This document shows, piece by piece, positions 3,301 to 5,417 of a stretch of 5,417 bases of DNA. Source of the DNA: Candidatus Sigynarchaeota archaeon. GTDB lineage: Archaea > Asgardarchaeota > Jordarchaeia > Jordarchaeales > Jordarchaeaceae. A model generated the notes under the pieces. It was not told the DNA's origin, did no database searches, and worked only from the letters and a program-made list of their open reading frames with translations. Positions within the stretch are counted from its first letter, which is position 1. Every line of letters begins with the position of its first letter. The stretch is from NCBI GenBank assembly GCA_030587505.1, contig JAUQYY010000035.1:1-5417 (forward strand). The letters run 5' to 3'. Made by a program: the position numbers and the translations under genes.

Positions 3301-4596
3301 TTTTACTCGTCCTAGAACTTCTTCCAGTTTTCTGATTGCCTTTTCAATGTCTTCGGGTCGAGTTCCCAGCGCCGCGTTCATGGTTATGTAAGCGGTGGGA
3401 TACCTTTCGCAGCACGAGCCGTAATCTGTTGGTCCCAGTGCTCGGGGCCCGGTTACCCGTAGGTTGTACAGGGCTCCGCCGATTTTTCTGGGGTCTCTGC
3501 CGGTGAGTGACATTGCGCAGGCTATGGGGTTGTACACGTTGAGCACTCTCTCTCCGTACTCGTCTGCGATTTTTCTGAGGTTCTTCTCTAGGTGTTTTCT
3601 GTTTCTTTCCTGCTCGTCTCTGAGCCTTTCGTAGGTTTTCACACCCAACGCGAGTATGGCCGCCAGGAACTGCACCACCGGCGCCGCCGTAGCTCTACCC
3701 GCGTACTGCTCGCTAACACTGTCCAGGGTTTCTTTCTCCGGCGCGGCGACGATTGCCCCTCCTATGGGTGTTAGGAAGTTTTTGTCGGTGCTCTGAACGA
3801 CAGCGTCCACGCGTCCAGCGTCCACCGCGGACCTTATTCTCCTCATTATCTCCCTGCTCTGCACTCCGTAGGCGTTGTTTATAACGTGGGGTATGTCGTG
3901 TTCCTGTGCGATTTTGGCTATTTCTTTTACGTCGTCCGGCTCGCGGGGTGGGAAGAACGTGGTGGTTGACAGGATCGCAACTGTGTCCTTATCTATAGCC
4001 TCCTCCACTCTCCTCGGGGGAACTATTACCGCGTCTCCGTCCAGCTCGCCCTCAACTATTTTCACCTCCAGTCCTAGGAGCTCTATGGCTTTCAGGGGTG
4101 ATTTGTGGTCGATCCTGGGGTGAACAACGTTTCCTTTTCCCTTTCTTTTCTGTCTCATTGCTGATATGGTTAGGCCTATTGACATTCCCGTGGGCAGGGG
4201 AAGCAGGAAGGCGTGTTTCAGGTTGGGTGCTCCGAATCTGCGTATGGCGTCGGAGGCGAGCCTGTTTGCCATGGTGTACATTATTGAGGCTCCGGGTGCT
4301 TTGGGCTGGGGTGCGTATATCTCTCCGCTGCGACCTATCCCGTGGCAGAAGCCTGCGGCGAGTTCCGAAACGAGGGGGGACGCTACCCTCGCCTCTCTCT
4401 CACCCACCCTGGCTGCCTGCGGATCCTTGTCCGTGTCCATCATGGAGAGAATGGTGAGTAGGAGTCTTATCTGGGGATCACTCCAACCCTCTTCCGGGAT
4501 TCTTCTCTGCTCGAACAAAATACGCAGCGGGTCGAGCTGGGACATGAGTACGGTGATTCCTCTCTCCAGCATGTTCTGCGGGATGAGTCCCTTCAT
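3298..4596 (-). CDS. spcS: O-phosphoseryl-tRNA(Sec):selenium transferase (SepSecS)
   Basis: The 432-residue protein is a full-length PLP-dependent SepSecS. It converts O-phosphoseryl-tRNA(Sec), made by SerRS and PSTK, to selenocysteinyl-tRNA(Sec) using selenophosphate, in the cytosol as a tetramer. Diagnostic stretches: MKGLIPQNMLERG at the start, MMDTDKDP (52-59), VGEREAR (64-70), GFCHGIGRSG (82-91) with QPKAPGASIMY (97-107) forming the phosphate-binding loop, and HKSPLKA (164-170). TFFPPREPDD (213-222) precedes STDKNFLTPIGG (269-280), where K272 is the PLP-binding lysine. LYNLRVTGPR (376-385) follows near the end. The ATG start fits the family N-terminus. There is no strong SD close by; TGAGGA lies about 20 nt upstream. 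It follows SelB by 39 nt, probably one transcript. No truncation or missing key residue is seen. Confidence 0.95.
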   Translation of the reverse strand: MKGLIPQNMLERGITVLMSQLDPLRILFEQRRIPEEGWSDPQIRLLLTILSMMDTDKDPQAARVGEREARVASPLVSELAAGFCHGIGRSGEIYAPQPKAPGASIMYTMANRLASDAIRRFGAPNLKHAFLLPLPTGMSIGLTISAMRQKRKGKGNVVHPRIDHKSPLKAIELLGLEVKIVEGELDGDAVIVPPRRVEEAIDKDTVAILSTTTFFPPREPDDVKEIAKIAQEHDIPHVINNAYGVQSREIMRRIRSAVDAGRVDAVVQSTDKNFLTPIGGAIVAAPEKETLDSVSEQYAGRATAAPVVQFLAAILALGVKTYERLRDEQERNRKHLEKNLRKIADEYGERVLNVYNPIACAMSLTGRDPRKIGGALYNLRVTGPRALGPTDYGSCCERYPTAYITMNAALGTRPEDIEKAIRKLEEVLGRVK

Positions 4597-4635
4597 GTAC
4601 TTTTCGATGAGTTTCCTCAGATTACCGCCCCCATT

Positions 4636-5417
4636 TCAGACCTTTCGTGGCTTAAACTTCTTTACAAAGACGGATTCGCCTTCGGAAACCGGCTTTTCGA
4701 ACCTTATTATCACCGCCCCTTTACCTCCGAAGGTTGAAACCACCTTTCCAGGGATTCCCCTCTCCGTGGTGGCCACCATGTTCAGTAGTCTCTCGGCACC
4801 TATCTTGGTTTCAGCCAGTCCCACGACTATGCTTCCCTTCGGGTGTTTGGGTGTTTTAACTCGTCCCTTCTTCGTCTTCTCTGTGAAGAATCCCATCTCT
4901 CCGGGAGAGGCGTCGGTCACTTTTCCGCTTCCCGCGATTCTCAGTGTGGTTGGAGGCAGGTCCAGGCGTGAAACGAGGAGGGGTGTACCCTTATCGGCGA
5001 CAACGCTTTCACCAAGCCTGAAGAGGGCTTCGAAGGTGTCTCCGCTCTTGACCTCCGCTAGGAGAAGGTTTCTTCCCTCCGACGTTTTGAAGGGTATCAT
5101 GGTGGCTGGAACCGTTGGCATACCCACGGTGAGGTGTACCTGAACACCCGGGCGGAGGGTGTATTTGAAGAGACGGTTCATTTGAATACTCCCAACCAGC
5201 TTGTTGGTTACCTTGAGGGTTCCTGGCGTGCCAGCGTAGCATCCACGGTAGATCTTCTCCGGCTCCGTTCCGGTAACGCTGATGCCCACCCGGTCCCCCG
5301 CCTTTGCCTCTTCTCTTGACTCTCTGAAGGTTTGAATCGATCTGACCTTCGCGGTCTGTTTGATTGGCATGATTTCGATCTCGTCGCCGATTGAAACCCT
5401 ACCGCGGTGAATCGTTC
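4636..5417 (-). CDS. selB: Selenocysteine-specific translation elongation factor SelB, C-terminal part (runs off the right edge)
   Basis: The frame enters from the right edge (TIHRGRVSIGDEIEIMPIK) and continues to TGA 4638-4636, about 259 residues. The ATG at 5370 is internal, not the start. The G-domain lies outside the window. What remains is domain II (RGRVSIGDEIEI, AKVRSIQTFRE, AKAGDRVGISVTG), domain III (LTVGMPTVPATMIPF to SRLDLPPTTLRIAGSGKV), and a basic C-terminal domain IV (KKGRVKTPKHPKGSIVVGL, ERGIPGKVVSTFGGKGAVI, FVKKFKPRKV). This matches archaeal SelB rather than EF-Tu or aIF2-gamma, especially the P-I-K-Q-T-A-K-V-R-S-I-Q segment and the extra domain. SelB-GTP delivers Sec-tRNA(Sec) to the ribosome at UGA codons with a SECIS element. 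The neighbouring SepSecS makes the Sec-tRNA it carries, which supports both calls. Confidence 0.9.
   Translation of the reverse strand, partial: TIHRGRVSIGDEIEIMPIKQTAKVRSIQTFRESREEAKAGDRVGISVTGTEPEKIYRGCYAGTPGTLKVTNKLVGSIQMNRLFKYTLRPGVQVHLTVGMPTVPATMIPFKTSEGRNLLLAEVKSGDTFEALFRLGESVVADKGTPLLVSRLDLPPTTLRIAGSGKVTDASPGEMGFFTEKTKKGRVKTPKHPKGSIVVGLAETKIGAERLLNMVATTERGIPGKVVSTFGGKGAVIIRFEKPVSEGESVFVKKFKPRKV

Noticed and set aside
4166..5143. Long plus-strand ORF (325 codons) across the SelB/SepSecS junction
   Set aside because: It lies antisense to two strongly recognised genes, and its protein is Ser/Pro/Leu-rich with no coherent domain.

Overview
The window looks like chromosomal DNA from a selenocysteine-using archaeon. 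The strongest evidence is the adjacent pair at the right end: the C-terminal part of an archaeal-type SelB elongation factor, followed by a complete O-phosphoseryl-tRNA(Sec):selenium transferase (SepSecS). SepSecS supplies Sec-tRNA only in archaea and eukaryotes. Promoter-like BRE/TATA elements, Shine-Dalgarno-like GGTG/GGAG sites, GTG and TTG starts and oligo-T stop signals also fit an archaeon. The moderate-to-high GC of the selenium genes argues against the AT-rich Methanococcales. A Methanopyrus-like lineage, or another Sec-decoding archaeal group such as Asgard archaea, is more likely, but I cannot fix the taxon from this window.

Layout from left to right. (1) Positions 1 to about 230 are the GC-rich left end of an IS110-family insertion sequence on the minus strand. 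It holds the first 20 codons of the transposase, which runs off the window, a start codon preceded by a perfect Shine-Dalgarno inside a hairpin, and about 170 nt of highly structured upstream DNA where IS110-group elements encode their bridge (seek) RNA. (2) Positions 176-736 (minus) are an AT-rich gene for a small three-TM membrane protein, whose 3' end appears to run into the IS. (3) Positions 737-986 are an AT-rich divergent promoter region that also contains an unlisted 56-codon ORF overlapping the next gene by GTGA. (4) Positions 987-1970 (plus) are a HEPN/MNT nucleotidyltransferase pair. The MNT gene carries a one-base frameshift in an A8 run that detaches a conserved-looking C-terminal tail. 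It is followed by what may be the severed 5' end of a third gene. (5) Positions 1997-3200 (minus) are a second, unrelated two-gene module: a winged-helix AbiEi-like regulator and an AbiEii-like nucleotidyltransferase, overlapping and probably co-translated, with their own promoter. (6) Positions 3298-5417 (minus) are SepSecS and SelB, an apparent two-gene operon ending in an oligo-T terminator.

The window is therefore a boundary. Conserved selenocysteine-decoding genes lie on the right. A small accessory islet on the left contains two different nucleotidyltransferase-based toxin-antitoxin-like modules placed tail to tail, a truncated membrane-protein gene and a programmable-type transposon. 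The most interesting element is the putative archaeal IS110 bridge-RNA locus at about 61-230.
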